Assembly (NCBI GenBank): GCA_045654805.1
Contig: JAZOOD010000057.1
Location: 11,291-75,290 of the forward strand
From: CAZNKU01 sp045654805
GTDB lineage: Bacteria > Bacillota > Clostridia > Monoglobales > Firm-18
Direction: 5' to 3'
DNA: 64,000 nt
Shown: positions 9,508 through 17,165 of the stretch, one piece after another
Numbering within the stretch: the first letter of the stretch is position 1
Layout of the letters: each line of letters starts with the position of its first letter
Translations under genes and position numbers: made by a program
The notes under the pieces: generated by a model
What the model was told of the DNA's origin: nothing
The model's database searches: none
What the model saw: the letters and a program-made list of their open reading frames with translations, nothing else

Positions 9508-10692
9508 TTAATGATGGAATAGTCTCATTTTTGTAAATGCCATCACCATATCGTATTTGTTACAAGTGTCAATTACATTGTCATCTCGTATTGAACCACC
9601 TGGCTGTGCTATATACTTAACACCACTTTTAGCTGCACGTTCGATATTATCACCAAATGGGAAGAATGCATCTGACCCAAGTGCTACATTTTCAATAGTA
9701 GCAAGGTATGCTTTTTTCTCCTCACGTGTCAAGACTTCCGGCTTTACAGTAAACAAGTTTTCCCATACTCCGTCCACCAATAAATCCTCATAATCATCGG
9801 AAATATATACATCTATGGCATTATCTCTGTCAGGTCTTTTAACTGAATCTTTAAATGGCAAGTTTAAAACCTTGTCACACTGTCTTAAATGCCAGTTGTC
9901 GGCCTTTTGCCCCGCAAGTCTTGTACAGTGAATTCTTGACTGCTGACCTGCCCCTACACCGATAGCTTGTCCGTCCTTTGCATAGCATACAGAATTGGAC
10001 TGAGTGTATTTCAAGGTAATAAGGGCAATAATCAAATCTCTCTTTGCTTCACTTGGCATTTCTTTGTTATCTGTAATTATATCACTTAAAAGTTCTTCAT
10101 CAATTTTAAAATTATTTCTGCCTTGTTCAAAGGTTATACCATAAACCTGTTTATGTTCTGCTTCATCAGGAACAAAGTCAGGGTCAATTTTAACTATATT
10201 ATATGACCCCTTTCTTTTAGCCTTTAATATTTCCAAGGCTTCAGGCTCATAATCAGGTGCAATTACACCGTCAGAAACTTCTCTGGCAATCAATTTTGCA
10301 GTAGTTACATCACATTTATCGGAAAGAGCAATCCAGTCTCCAAATGATGACATTCTGTCAGTACCTCTTGCACGTGCATAAGCAGTGGCAAGCGGTGATT
10401 CATCAAGACCTTCCACATCATCTACAAAGCAAGCTTTTTTAAGCTTTTCATCCATTTTTATACCAACTGCAGCAGATGTAGGGCTAACGTGCTTAAAGGA
10501 AGTTGCTGCCGGCATACCCAAAGCAGTTTTAAGTTCTTTTACCAACTGCCAGCTGTTAAATGCATCAAGGAAATTTATATATCCCGGCTTACCATTTAAT
10601 ATTTCTATAGGCAATTCACTTCCGTCATGCATATAAATTTTTGCAGGCTTTTGATTTGGATTACATCCGTATTTAAGTTCAAATTCTTTCAA
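9508..10692 (-). CDS. AICAR formyltransferase, stand-alone (PurH C-domain type)
   Basis: The 394-residue product corresponds to the formyltransferase half of PurH only. It has 'SFKHVSPTSAAVG' near residue 66, 'RGTDRMSSFGDW' near 110, 'YTQSNSVCYAKDGQAIGVGAGQQSR' near 250 and 'QPGGSIRDDNVI' near 370. It transfers a formyl group from 10-formyl-THF to AICAR to give FAICAR. There is no N-terminal cyclohydrolase (MGS-like) domain; that step is supplied by the separate purO-like gene next to it. This split form is known from anaerobic Firmicutes. Confidence 0.93.
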   Translation of the reverse strand: MKEFELKYGCNPNQKPAKIYMHDGSELPIEILNGKPGYINFLDAFNSWQLVKELKTALGMPAATSFKHVSPTSAAVGIKMDEKLKKACFVDDVEGLDESPLATAYARARGTDRMSSFGDWIALSDKCDVTTAKLIAREVSDGVIAPDYEPEALEILKAKRKGSYNIVKIDPDFVPDEAEHKQVYGITFEQGRNNFKIDEELLSDIITDNKEMPSEAKRDLIIALITLKYTQSNSVCYAKDGQAIGVGAGQQSRIHCTRLAGQKADNWHLRQCDKVLNLPFKDSVKRPDRDNAIDVYISDDYEDLLVDGVWENLFTVKPEVLTREEKKAYLATIENVALGSDAFFPFGDNIERAAKSGVKYIAQPGGSIRDDNVIDTCNKYDMVMAFTKMRLFHH

Positions 10693-10707
10693 AACCCATT
10701 CCTCCGA

Positions 10708-11427
10708 TTATTTATTTTTATTAATTAATCTGTTTTCTGTTTCACCTGTAGCAAGGTCGATATATCTTACATAAAGTGAGATTTTATTATTTTCATCAAG
10801 ATTGTTCCAAATTTCATCTGCAAACTCATCAATACAGTTTGGAATTGCAACTCTTTCAGGCTCACCCTGGAAGGTTGGTACAGGATTTCCATCACATACA
10901 TAAGTGTGAATAAAATGTCCAAGTCCATTTAATGGGGAATATGCATATGTGAATCTGTTGCACCCAGTACCTTCTGCGTCTGCACTCTTTAGTATGCTCA
11001 TATCGTATCTGAAATCAGCCTCGTCAAATGTCATTACTGCACTAATACGAGGAGTAAGAATTGGAGGGTCAGGCTCAAATTCTCTTGTTTCTAAAGCGTC
11101 CGTAAAGCTTCTTCCATCCTTTAAAAATTCATATATTGTATCAGTCTGGTCACCATTTGTAACAATAAGCTTATTGTCAATAGTTCTGATTGCATTGTAT
11201 ATAACCAGGCTTGGATCCTCTACCTTTGATGGGTCAAAGGGCTTTGTCATAAGCTCCTCACCATTTTCAACAAACACCCTGTTGCGTGAATTTTCACTTC
11301 TTCCCATAATAAAGTAAGCAGTTACCGCTTTTTTACCATCCTCTGTTTTACCTACAATAATACCTCTGCCAACGTAGGAATTACCTTTTATAAGTTCTTC
11401 TATTGTATTAATTTTATAAATGTCCAT
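10708..11427 (-). CDS. purO: IMP cyclohydrolase, PurO-like
   Basis: The 239 residues match the archaeal-type IMP cyclohydrolase family: 'NSYVGRGIIVGKTEDGKKAVTAYFIMGRSENSRNRVF' is at residues ~16-52 (quoted in part), with a 'DPSLVIYNAIR' segment near 95. It closes FAICAR to IMP, the last step of the pathway. It lies directly upstream of the stand-alone AICAR formyltransferase, so together the two genes replace bifunctional PurH. Its ATG overlaps the purN stop region by 1 base. No PurH cyclohydrolase domain is seen elsewhere in the operon. Confidence 0.88.
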   Translation of the reverse strand: MDIYKINTIEELIKGNSYVGRGIIVGKTEDGKKAVTAYFIMGRSENSRNRVFVENGEELMTKPFDPSKVEDPSLVIYNAIRTIDNKLIVTNGDQTDTIYEFLKDGRSFTDALETREFEPDPPILTPRISAVMTFDEADFRYDMSILKSADAEGTGCNRFTYAYSPLNGLGHFIHTYVCDGNPVPTFQGEPERVAIPNCIDEFADEIWNNLDENNKISLYVRYIDLATGETENRLINKNK

Positions 11428-12035
11428 TACTTTTCCTCCACTATCTTTTTAGAAACAGACTCTACCGCCTGGGGGAGCAAAATCCATTCTGCCTGCTCCA
11501 TTACTCGTTTTTGCAAAATTTCAGGGGTGTCGCCATCGATAATTTCAACTGCCTTTTGGAGAATAATTTCACCGCCATCAGGAATTTCATTTACAAAATG
11601 TACAGTAGCACCTGTAACCTTAACACCATATTCCAAAGCAGCTTCGTGAACTTTAAGTCCATAAAAGCCCTTTCCACAAAATGATGGTATAAGTGAAGGA
11701 TGCACATTTATAATCCTTTTTGGATAACACTTTGTAAAATCTTCACTTAAGATACTCATAAATCCCGCAAGGACTATTAAATCAATATTATATTCCTTTA
11801 ATTTATCCTTTATACACTGTTCAAAAGCCTCTTGTGAGCCACATTCTTTTTTGGTAATAACAACAGAATCCACACCATGATTTTTAGCACGTTCCAAAGC
11901 ATAGGCTCCATGAACATTTGAAATAACAAGTGCAATTTTCCCGCTTGTTATAATCCCATTATCCTGAGCATCAAGCAAAGCTTGTAGGTTTGTGCCGCCT
12001 CCTGACACAAATACCGCAATCCTTGATTTTAGCAT
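11427..12035 (-). CDS. purN: Phosphoribosylglycinamide formyltransferase (folate-dependent)
   Basis: Transfers formyl from 10-formyl-THF to GAR. At 202 residues it has family length. The N-terminus 'IAVFVSGGGTNLQALLDA' (5-22) is the phosphate-binding loop. 'INVHPSLIPSFCGKGFYG' near 112 carries the catalytic Asn and His, and 'VTGATVHFVNEIPDGGEII' near 143 carries the catalytic Asp. The ATG overlaps the purM stop by 7 bases (translational coupling), and its own end touches the purO start. Confidence 0.96.
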   Translation of the reverse strand: MLKSRIAVFVSGGGTNLQALLDAQDNGIITSGKIALVISNVHGAYALERAKNHGVDSVVITKKECGSQEAFEQCIKDKLKEYNIDLIVLAGFMSILSEDFTKCYPKRIINVHPSLIPSFCGKGFYGLKVHEAALEYGVKVTGATVHFVNEIPDGGEIILQKAVEIIDGDTPEILQKRVMEQAEWILLPQAVESVSKKIVEEK

Positions 12036-13078
12036 ATTTCCACACTTTCGTCAGACTTAACAACCTCACCCATAACGTAAGCATCCTCGCCTGCATCTTT
12101 AAGTATAGAGATAGTTTTGTCTGCATCGTTTTTATCAACTACTACACTCATACCAACACCCATATTGAATGTGTTGAACATATCGTGTTCATCTATACCA
12201 CCTGTTTTAGCCAGCAAATCAAAGATTGGAAGTACTTTTACTGCACTCTTTTCAATCTTTGCACCAAAACCTGCAGGCAAGCTTCTTGGAATATTTTCAT
12301 AGAAACCGCCGCCTGTTATGTGAGAAACCGCTTTTACAGTAACCTTATCAAATACTGAAAGCATTTGTTTTACATAAATTTTAGTAGGTGTCAAAAGTGT
12401 TTCTCCAATAGATTTACCGCCAAGTTCAGCAACAGGAACCTTAATGTCGTTATTTTCAACGTCAAACACCTTTCTAACCAAAGAAAAACCGTTAGAATGA
12501 ACACCGCTTGAAGGTATAGCTATAATAGCGTCACCCTCTTTAATTGTATTTTTGTCAAGAACCTTTGATTTATCTACAACACCAACAGTAAATCCTGCAA
12601 GGTCATATTCATCTATTGGATAAAACCCAGGCATTTCCGCAGTTTCACCACCAATAAGTTCACAACCTGCCTGAACACAGCCCTCAGCTATACCTGAAAC
12701 AATTTGTGCAATTTTTTCAGGAAAGTTTTTGCCACATGCAATATAGTCAAGGAAGAACAAAGGTTTTGCGCCGCAACAAATTACGTCATTAACGCACATA
12801 GCAACACAATCTATACCTACTGTGTCGTGCTTGTCCATTAAAAATGCAAGTTTTAACTTAGTGCCTACACCGTCTGTACCGCTAACAAGTACGGGATTTG
12901 TAAGCCCTGTCATATCAAGTTCGAACAAACCTCCAAAACCGCCGATATCGGAAGATTTACCATTAATCATTGTTCGTGCGATATGTGTCTTCATAAGTTC
13001 TACTGCTCTGTAGCCTGCAGTAATGTCTACGCCTGCCGCTGCGTAACTGTCTGACTTTGATTTTGAATTAATACTCAT
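12029..13078 (-). CDS. purM: Phosphoribosylformylglycinamidine cyclo-ligase (AIR synthetase)
   Basis: ATP-dependent ring closure of FGAM to AIR. ATG at 13078 (349 residues) is used because AAAGGA sits upstream and the product then starts MSINSKSKSDSYAAAGVDI, typical of PurM; the longer frame would run into purF. Visible motifs are 'SYAAAGVDITAGYRAVELMK', 'VSGTDGVGTKLKLA' near 65, 'GGETAEMPGFY' near 145 and 'THITGGG'-like 'VSHITGGGFYENIPR' near 260. Confidence 0.97.
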   Translation of the reverse strand: MSINSKSKSDSYAAAGVDITAGYRAVELMKTHIARTMINGKSSDIGGFGGLFELDMTGLTNPVLVSGTDGVGTKLKLAFLMDKHDTVGIDCVAMCVNDVICCGAKPLFFLDYIACGKNFPEKIAQIVSGIAEGCVQAGCELIGGETAEMPGFYPIDEYDLAGFTVGVVDKSKVLDKNTIKEGDAIIAIPSSGVHSNGFSLVRKVFDVENNDIKVPVAELGGKSIGETLLTPTKIYVKQMLSVFDKVTVKAVSHITGGGFYENIPRSLPAGFGAKIEKSAVKVLPIFDLLAKTGGIDEHDMFNTFNMGVGMSVVVDKNDADKTISILKDAGEDAYVMGEVVKSDESVEIC

Positions 13079-13083
13079 TATTT

Positions 13084-14508
13084 TTATTCCTTTCCGTTCC
13101 AACAATATGTGCAAAGCTTACATGGTTCAATACCTATTGCCTTTTTTAGACCTTCCAGAGACTGGAATTCCAAAGACGCAAATTTAAATCTGTCACAAAT
13201 TGTCTGTCTTAATTTTTTACCTCGTTTCGTATTGGAATCGCTGTATTCATCTATATGTTTTACTCCTTCTTCTCCCTCAAGCTCCATAATGATACGTCTT
13301 GTTATAAGGTCCATATCACTTCTGCCTCGTGAGAAGCTAAGATATTTACAAGAGTACATAATAGGAGGGCATGCGGAACGCATATGCACTTCCTTTGCAC
13401 CGTGATCATACAAAAAATCTACAGTTTCCTTAAGCTGAGTGCCACGGACAATTGAATCATCCACAAAAAGCAATTTTTTGCCTTCAATCAATTCGTGTAT
13501 AGGTATCTGCTTCATTTTTGCAATCTTGTTTCTATCCGCCTGTTTTGCAGGCATAAAACTCCTTGCCCAGGTGGGTGTATATTTAATATACGGTCTTGCA
13601 AAAGGTACTCTGCTTGCATTAGCATAACCAATTGCATGAGGTGTTCCGGAATCAGGCACACCACATACATAATCAATACCCTCGGCATTTTTACACTTCA
13701 TATCACTTTCAGCCATTATCTCACCATTACGGTATCTCATTGTTTCAACATTAACGCCTTCGTAATTTGAAGTTGAATATCCGTAATAACTCCATAAGAA
13801 GGCACATATTTTCATTTCCTTACCCGGGGTAGCAAGTACTGTAAGACTGTCAGGTGTAAGCTCAACTATTTCACCGGGACCAAGCTCCTTTTCATCATTA
13901 TACCCAAGTTTTTTATAAGCAAATGATTCAAAAGACACACAATAACCCTCATCATTTTTACCAATCAAAACCGGTGTTCTGCCCACACTATCACGAGCGG
14001 CAATAATTGCCCCGTCACTCTTCAAAATAAGTATAGACATAGAGCCATCTATAACGCTGTGGGCAAACTTTATACCTTCTGCAAAGCTGTCTTTTTGATT
14101 TATTAGTGCCGCAGTAAGGTCAGTAGAATTTACCTTTCCTCCTGTCATTACACCAAAATGACCACAACTGGAATCAAGATATTGTTTTATAAGTTCTTCC
14201 TGATTGTTAATTTGTCCCACCGTAGCTATAGCATAAATACCAAGGTTTGAACGTACTAATAATGGTTGGGGGTCACAATCACTAATGCACCCAATAGCAG
14301 AATTACCCTGCATTTCCTCAAAAACGTGTTCAAACTTTGTTCTAAAAGGTGAATTTTCAATATTGTGTATTTCCCTTTGCAAACCGATTTCAACATCATA
14401 AGCTGCCATACCACCTCGTCGTGTACCAAGGTGAGAATGGTAGTCGGTGCCAAAAAACACATCGGATATTGCATCTCGTTTGCTTACTGTTCCGAAAAAT
14501 CCTCCCAT
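13084..14508 (-). CDS. purF: Amidophosphoribosyltransferase-like protein lacking the N-terminal Cys nucleophile
   Basis: Makes phosphoribosylamine from PRPP, the committed purine step. ATG at 14508 has GGGAGG just upstream. The 474-residue product has an N-terminal Ntn-type glutaminase fold and a C-terminal phosphoribosyltransferase with the PRPP loop 'FVDDSIVRGTQ' near 347. Fe-S ligand Cys residues appear in 'KICAFLWSYYG', 'PPIMYSCKYL' and 'PCKLCTYC'. The mature N-terminus begins G-G-F-F-G, whereas classical PurF begins C-G with Cys1 as the glutaminase nucleophile. No Cys follows Met and none can be recovered upstream, where an in-frame stop lies. It may use free ammonia or a different mechanism. 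Confidence 0.9.
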   Translation of the reverse strand: MGGFFGTVSKRDAISDVFFGTDYHSHLGTRRGGMAAYDVEIGLQREIHNIENSPFRTKFEHVFEEMQGNSAIGCISDCDPQPLLVRSNLGIYAIATVGQINNQEELIKQYLDSSCGHFGVMTGGKVNSTDLTAALINQKDSFAEGIKFAHSVIDGSMSILILKSDGAIIAARDSVGRTPVLIGKNDEGYCVSFESFAYKKLGYNDEKELGPGEIVELTPDSLTVLATPGKEMKICAFLWSYYGYSTSNYEGVNVETMRYRNGEIMAESDMKCKNAEGIDYVCGVPDSGTPHAIGYANASRVPFARPYIKYTPTWARSFMPAKQADRNKIAKMKQIPIHELIEGKKLLFVDDSIVRGTQLKETVDFLYDHGAKEVHMRSACPPIMYSCKYLSFSRGRSDMDLITRRIIMELEGEEGVKHIDEYSDSNTKRGKKLRQTICDRFKFASLEFQSLEGLKKAIGIEPCKLCTYCWNGKE

Positions 14509-14554
14509 ATTTTCCTCCCAAATCAATTAAAAAGTTATTTGCCAAAAATATTTT

Positions 14555-15049
14555 TTATTTATTATATTTTTCTTCTATAATTTTATTTTTTTCTAAAACC
14601 TTTTCTGAAGCCTTTGACCTTGCATCAGCAAGTTTTTTAGCCAATTCATTATCCGAAACTGCAAGAATCTGGATTGAAAGCAAAGCGGCATTAACTGCTC
14701 CGTCAATTGCAACTGTAGCCACAGGTATGCCGGCAGGCATCTGTACAGTTGACAAAAGGGCGTCAATGCCGTCTAATGTTGATGATTTAATTGGAATACC
14801 GATAACAGGTAATGTAGTATTAGCCGCAATAGCACCTGCAAGGTGTGCAGCCTTACCCGCAGCCGCAATAATAGCGCCGAAACCGTTTTTAATGGCATTT
14901 TCGGAAAATTCCTTTGCCTGAACAGGTGTACGGTGTGCAGAATAAACGTGCACCTCATAAGGCACGCCGTATTCCTTTAAAGTATCTATTGCCTTTTCAA
15001 CAACAGGCAAATCACTGTCAGAGCCCATAATTATAGCAACTTTTTTCAT
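14555..15049 (-). CDS. purE: N5-carboxyaminoimidazole ribonucleotide mutase / AIR carboxylase
   Basis: Forms CAIR in the sixth step of purine synthesis. The 164 residues show 'IIMGSDSDLPVVEKA' (6-20), 'VYSAHRTPVQAKEF' near 36 and 'AAAGKAAHLAGAIAANTTLPVIGIP' near 67. GGAGGAACAGT precedes the ATG. It is the first gene of the purine operon, downstream of a ZTP riboswitch. No purK is in this window, so class I or class II cannot be settled from context. The 'SAHRTP' motif is shared by both classes. Confidence 0.95.
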   Translation of the reverse strand: MKKVAIIMGSDSDLPVVEKAIDTLKEYGVPYEVHVYSAHRTPVQAKEFSENAIKNGFGAIIAAAGKAAHLAGAIAANTTLPVIGIPIKSSTLDGIDALLSTVQMPAGIPVATVAIDGAVNAALLSIQILAVSDNELAKKLADARSKASEKVLEKNKIIEEKYNK

Positions 15050-15072
15050 ACTGTTCCTCCTAAAATAAAAGA

Positions 15073-15116
15073 AATAAAAAAAGGCATAACTGTCCTATCG
15101 AATAAACAGATATGCC
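15073..15116 (-). terminator. Riboswitch-controlled intrinsic terminator before purE
   Basis: GGCATA (minus strand, from 15116) pairs with TATGCC (to 15083), with an inner CTGT/ACAG, and is followed by T8. The 5' arm overlaps the last conserved block of the aptamer, so ligand binding and termination are mutually exclusive. Confidence 0.85.
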
Positions 15117-15184
15117 CAGACGGTCGACAATAAAACAGGTTTAATGCTCCCCCATGGTTAATCCATATATTCCGTCAGTAACAA
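15112..15184 (-). promoter_or_regulatory. ZTP (pfl) riboswitch aptamer upstream of purE
   Basis: The minus strand reads ACTGACGGAA, a short ATGG/CCAT stem, GGGGGAGC, a linker, then GACCGTCTGGGC. These are the conserved blocks of the pfl motif, which senses the purine intermediate ZMP/ZTP, the signal of low 10-formyl-THF. The spacing and the pseudoknot-forming 3' block agree. In known examples ligand binding switches genes ON by blocking a terminator, and the terminator here has that arrangement. The identification is from motif memory, not a covariance search. Confidence 0.88.
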
Positions 15185-15208
15185 AAAACCTTTCAAAAAA
15201 TCACTTAA

Positions 15209-15238
15209 ATTATATCAAAAAAAACACTATTTTGTCAA
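15209..15238 (-). promoter_or_regulatory. Sigma-A promoter of the purine operon
   Basis: Perfect TTGACA (15238-15233) and TATAAT (15214-15209), 18-base spacer. Transcription would start about 15202, just upstream of the ZTP aptamer. Confidence 0.85.
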
Positions 15239-15374
15239 CTGTTATTATTCACAATTAACACAAATATTACTAGTTCAATTTATATATTTTGACATTGCAC
15301 ATAATTGATGACATAAAATCAATTAAACGTTCATAATCATATACCAAACAGATTGTGTGAGTGGAGGAAAGAAA

Positions 15375-16853
15375 ATGACAAATAACAGCATATATCAGGA
15401 CATTGAAGCACGCACCGGAGGGGATATATATATAGGTGTGGTAGGTCCTGTACGGACAGGTAAAAGTACGTTTATAAAAAGATTTATGGATAAGCTTGTT
15501 ATTCCGAATATTGAGGATGAATATGAAAAAGAACGGGCAAATGACGAGCTTCCACAAAGTGCACAGGGTAAAACAATAATGACCACAGAACCCAAATTTG
15601 TCCCCAATGAGGCTGTGGAAATCACTCTAGACGGAAATGCAAAGTTGAAAGTAAGGCTTATAGATTGTGTAGGCTACGTTGTACCCGATGCTATGGGATA
15701 CATTGAAGACAACGCACCACGAATGGTAATGACACCTTGGTATGAAAACGAAATTCCATTTGAAACCGCAGCAGAAATAGGCACCAAAAAAGTTATAACC
15801 GATCATTCTACAATAGGATTAGTTGTAACAACAGACGGAAGTATTACAGACATTGAAAGAAAGTCCTACTGCGATGCTGAAGAGCGTGTTATAAAAGAAC
15901 TTCAGGCTATTAACAAACCTTTTATTGTGCTTCTAAACACTGCGTATCCAAACAGTGAACGCACAATTAATCTTAAAAATGAAATGGAAGCAAAATACTG
16001 TTGTACAGTATTGCCGGTAAATTGTGCGGAGCTTTCCGTTAAGGATATAAATGAAATTACAGAAAACATTCTGTTTGAATTCCCCGTATCCGAAATAAAT
16101 ATCAGTATGCCAAAATGGATTGGCGAACTAGGTCACGAACATTGGCTGAAAAAGGGACTTACAGAATCAGTAAAGGCATCTGTAGGCAATGTAAAGAAAA
16201 TTAAAGATTATAAAAATATTGCCTCAATTATAAGTACCAGTGAATATGTTGAGAAGGTATCACCTGATAACATAAACCTTGGCACAGGCGAAATTAACCT
16301 TGATATTATTGTAGAGGACGGACTATTCTACAAGCTTTTAAGTGAAACAAGTGGACTTGAAATAGAAAGTGAAGACGAACTTATGGCTATTATGGTGGAA
16401 ATGGCGGCAATGAAAAAGGATTATGAACGTTTTGCCCCTGCATTGGAGCAGGTACGAAATGCAGGATACGGCATAATATCTCCATCCATCGACGAGCTTA
16501 CACTGGAGGAACCCGAAATTGTCCGTCAGGGAAGCAGGTACGGAGTAAGACTAAAAGCATCTGCACCAAGCATTCATTTAATAAGAGCAGACATAGAAAC
16601 TGAGGTAAGTCCAGTTGTGGGTACCGAAAAACAATCGGAGGATTTAGTCAAATACCTTCTTAACGAATTTGATGATGACCCAATTAAAATTTGGCAAAGC
16701 AATATTTTTGGCAAATCACTGAACGAACTTGTAAACGAGGGACTACACACAAAGCTTGATAAAATGCCCGAAGATGCAAGACAAAAATTACAAGAAACGT
16801 TGTCTAAAATTATTAATGAAGGTTCAGGTGGTCTTATTTGTATAATACTATAA
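15375..16853 (+). CDS. spoIVA: Stage IV sporulation protein A
   Basis: This ATPase polymerises on the forespore surface to form the spore-coat basement layer. ATG at 15375 has GGAGGAAAG upstream and gives 492 residues, the same length as Bacillus subtilis SpoIVA. Walker A 'GPVRTGKST' is at residues 24-32. Walker B-like 'VRLIDCVGYVVPDAMGY' is near 93, and the C-terminus ends in hydrophobic 'GGLICIIL', which in homologues is needed for membrane-anchor contact. It stands alone, divergent from the purine operon. A sigma-E promoter is expected; weak candidates lie in 15305-15345 but were not called. Confidence 0.97.
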   Translation: MTNNSIYQDIEARTGGDIYIGVVGPVRTGKSTFIKRFMDKLVIPNIEDEYEKERANDELPQSAQGKTIMTTEPKFVPNEAVEITLDGNAKLKVRLIDCVGYVVPDAMGYIEDNAPRMVMTPWYENEIPFETAAEIGTKKVITDHSTIGLVVTTDGSITDIERKSYCDAEERVIKELQAINKPFIVLLNTAYPNSERTINLKNEMEAKYCCTVLPVNCAELSVKDINEITENILFEFPVSEINISMPKWIGELGHEHWLKKGLTESVKASVGNVKKIKDYKNIASIISTSEYVEKVSPDNINLGTGEINLDIIVEDGLFYKLLSETSGLEIESEDELMAIMVEMAAMKKDYERFAPALEQVRNAGYGIISPSIDELTLEEPEIVRQGSRYGVRLKASAPSIHLIRADIETEVSPVVGTEKQSEDLVKYLLNEFDDDPIKIWQSNIFGKSLNELVNEGLHTKLDKMPEDARQKLQETLSKIINEGSGGLICIIL

Positions 16854-16864
16854 AACCAATAATC

Positions 16865-16888
16865 AGAGGCAATTAAAAAATTGCCTCT
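16865..16888. other. Hairpin downstream of spoIVA
   Basis: AGAGGCAA (16865-16872) pairs with TTGCCTCT (16881-16888). It is followed by an A-rich stretch rather than a T-run on the plus strand, so it is a poor intrinsic terminator. It may serve as an RNA 3'-end stabiliser for spoIVA. Confidence 0.45.
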
Positions 16889-16907
16889 CAAAAAATATGA
16901 AAAAATA

Positions 16908-16936
16908 TTGACAAACATAATAAATAGTGATAAAAT
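16908..16936 (+). promoter_or_regulatory. Promoter of the Leu-attenuated operon
   Basis: TTGACA at 16908-16913 and TAAAAT at 16931-16936, 17-base spacer. It drives the leader-peptide RNA that starts near 16943. Confidence 0.82.
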
Positions 16937-16966
16937 AGTTGAAAATGGTTTCAGGAGATAATAATT

Positions 16967-17062
16967 ATGTATTTTAATGCTACATCAAAATTGAACATTC
17001 TCCTCAGCGCTACTCTCCTCCTCAACGAGTTTAAAAGAGTCAGCGCTATTAGTCGTGTTTAA
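16967..17062 (+). CDS. Leader peptide, Leu-rich (31 residues), attenuator
   Basis: AGGAGATAATAATT precedes ATG at 16967. The 31-residue product has Leu at positions 9, 12, 13, 17, 18 and 19, plus Ile11, Val25, Ile28 and Val31. Five of the six Leu codons are CTC, and the last three Leu codons are consecutive. AGCGCTACTCT (17006-17016) can pair with AGAGT(C)AGCGCT (17036-17047) inside the reading frame, and a terminator hairpin follows at 17110. This is the layout of ribosome-mediated leucine attenuation: stalling at CTC codons when Leu-tRNA is scarce would change the downstream fold. No T-box signature is present. It resembles enteric leuL in principle, not in sequence. Confidence 0.78.
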   Translation: MYFNATSKLNILLSATLLLNEFKRVSAISRV

Positions 17063-17109
17063 TTTGCATTAGGGTTATATGTGTTCTACTACCATACATT
17101 TATAATTTT

Positions 17110-17147
17110 AAGCTTGCGGCCATAGCGGTTGCAAGCTTTTTATTTTA
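17110..17147 (+). terminator. Attenuator terminator before the isopropylmalate-synthase-like gene
   Basis: AAGCTTGC (17110-17117) pairs with GCAAGCTT (17131-17138) around a GC-rich loop, followed by a T-rich tail. It lies between the leader peptide stop (17062) and the gene start (17166), so it must be bypassed for expression. Confidence 0.82.
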
Positions 17148-17165
17148 TTGAAAAGGAGAATTGAT

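Noticed and set aside
16865..16888. Intrinsic terminator for spoIVA
   Set aside because: The stem is good but is followed by an A-rich, not T-rich, tract on the plus strand; listed as a hairpin only.
16937..17165. A T-box riboswitch upstream of the LeuA-like gene
   Set aside because: No T-box sequence or specifier-loop arrangement is present, while a Leu-rich leader frame with an RBS is.
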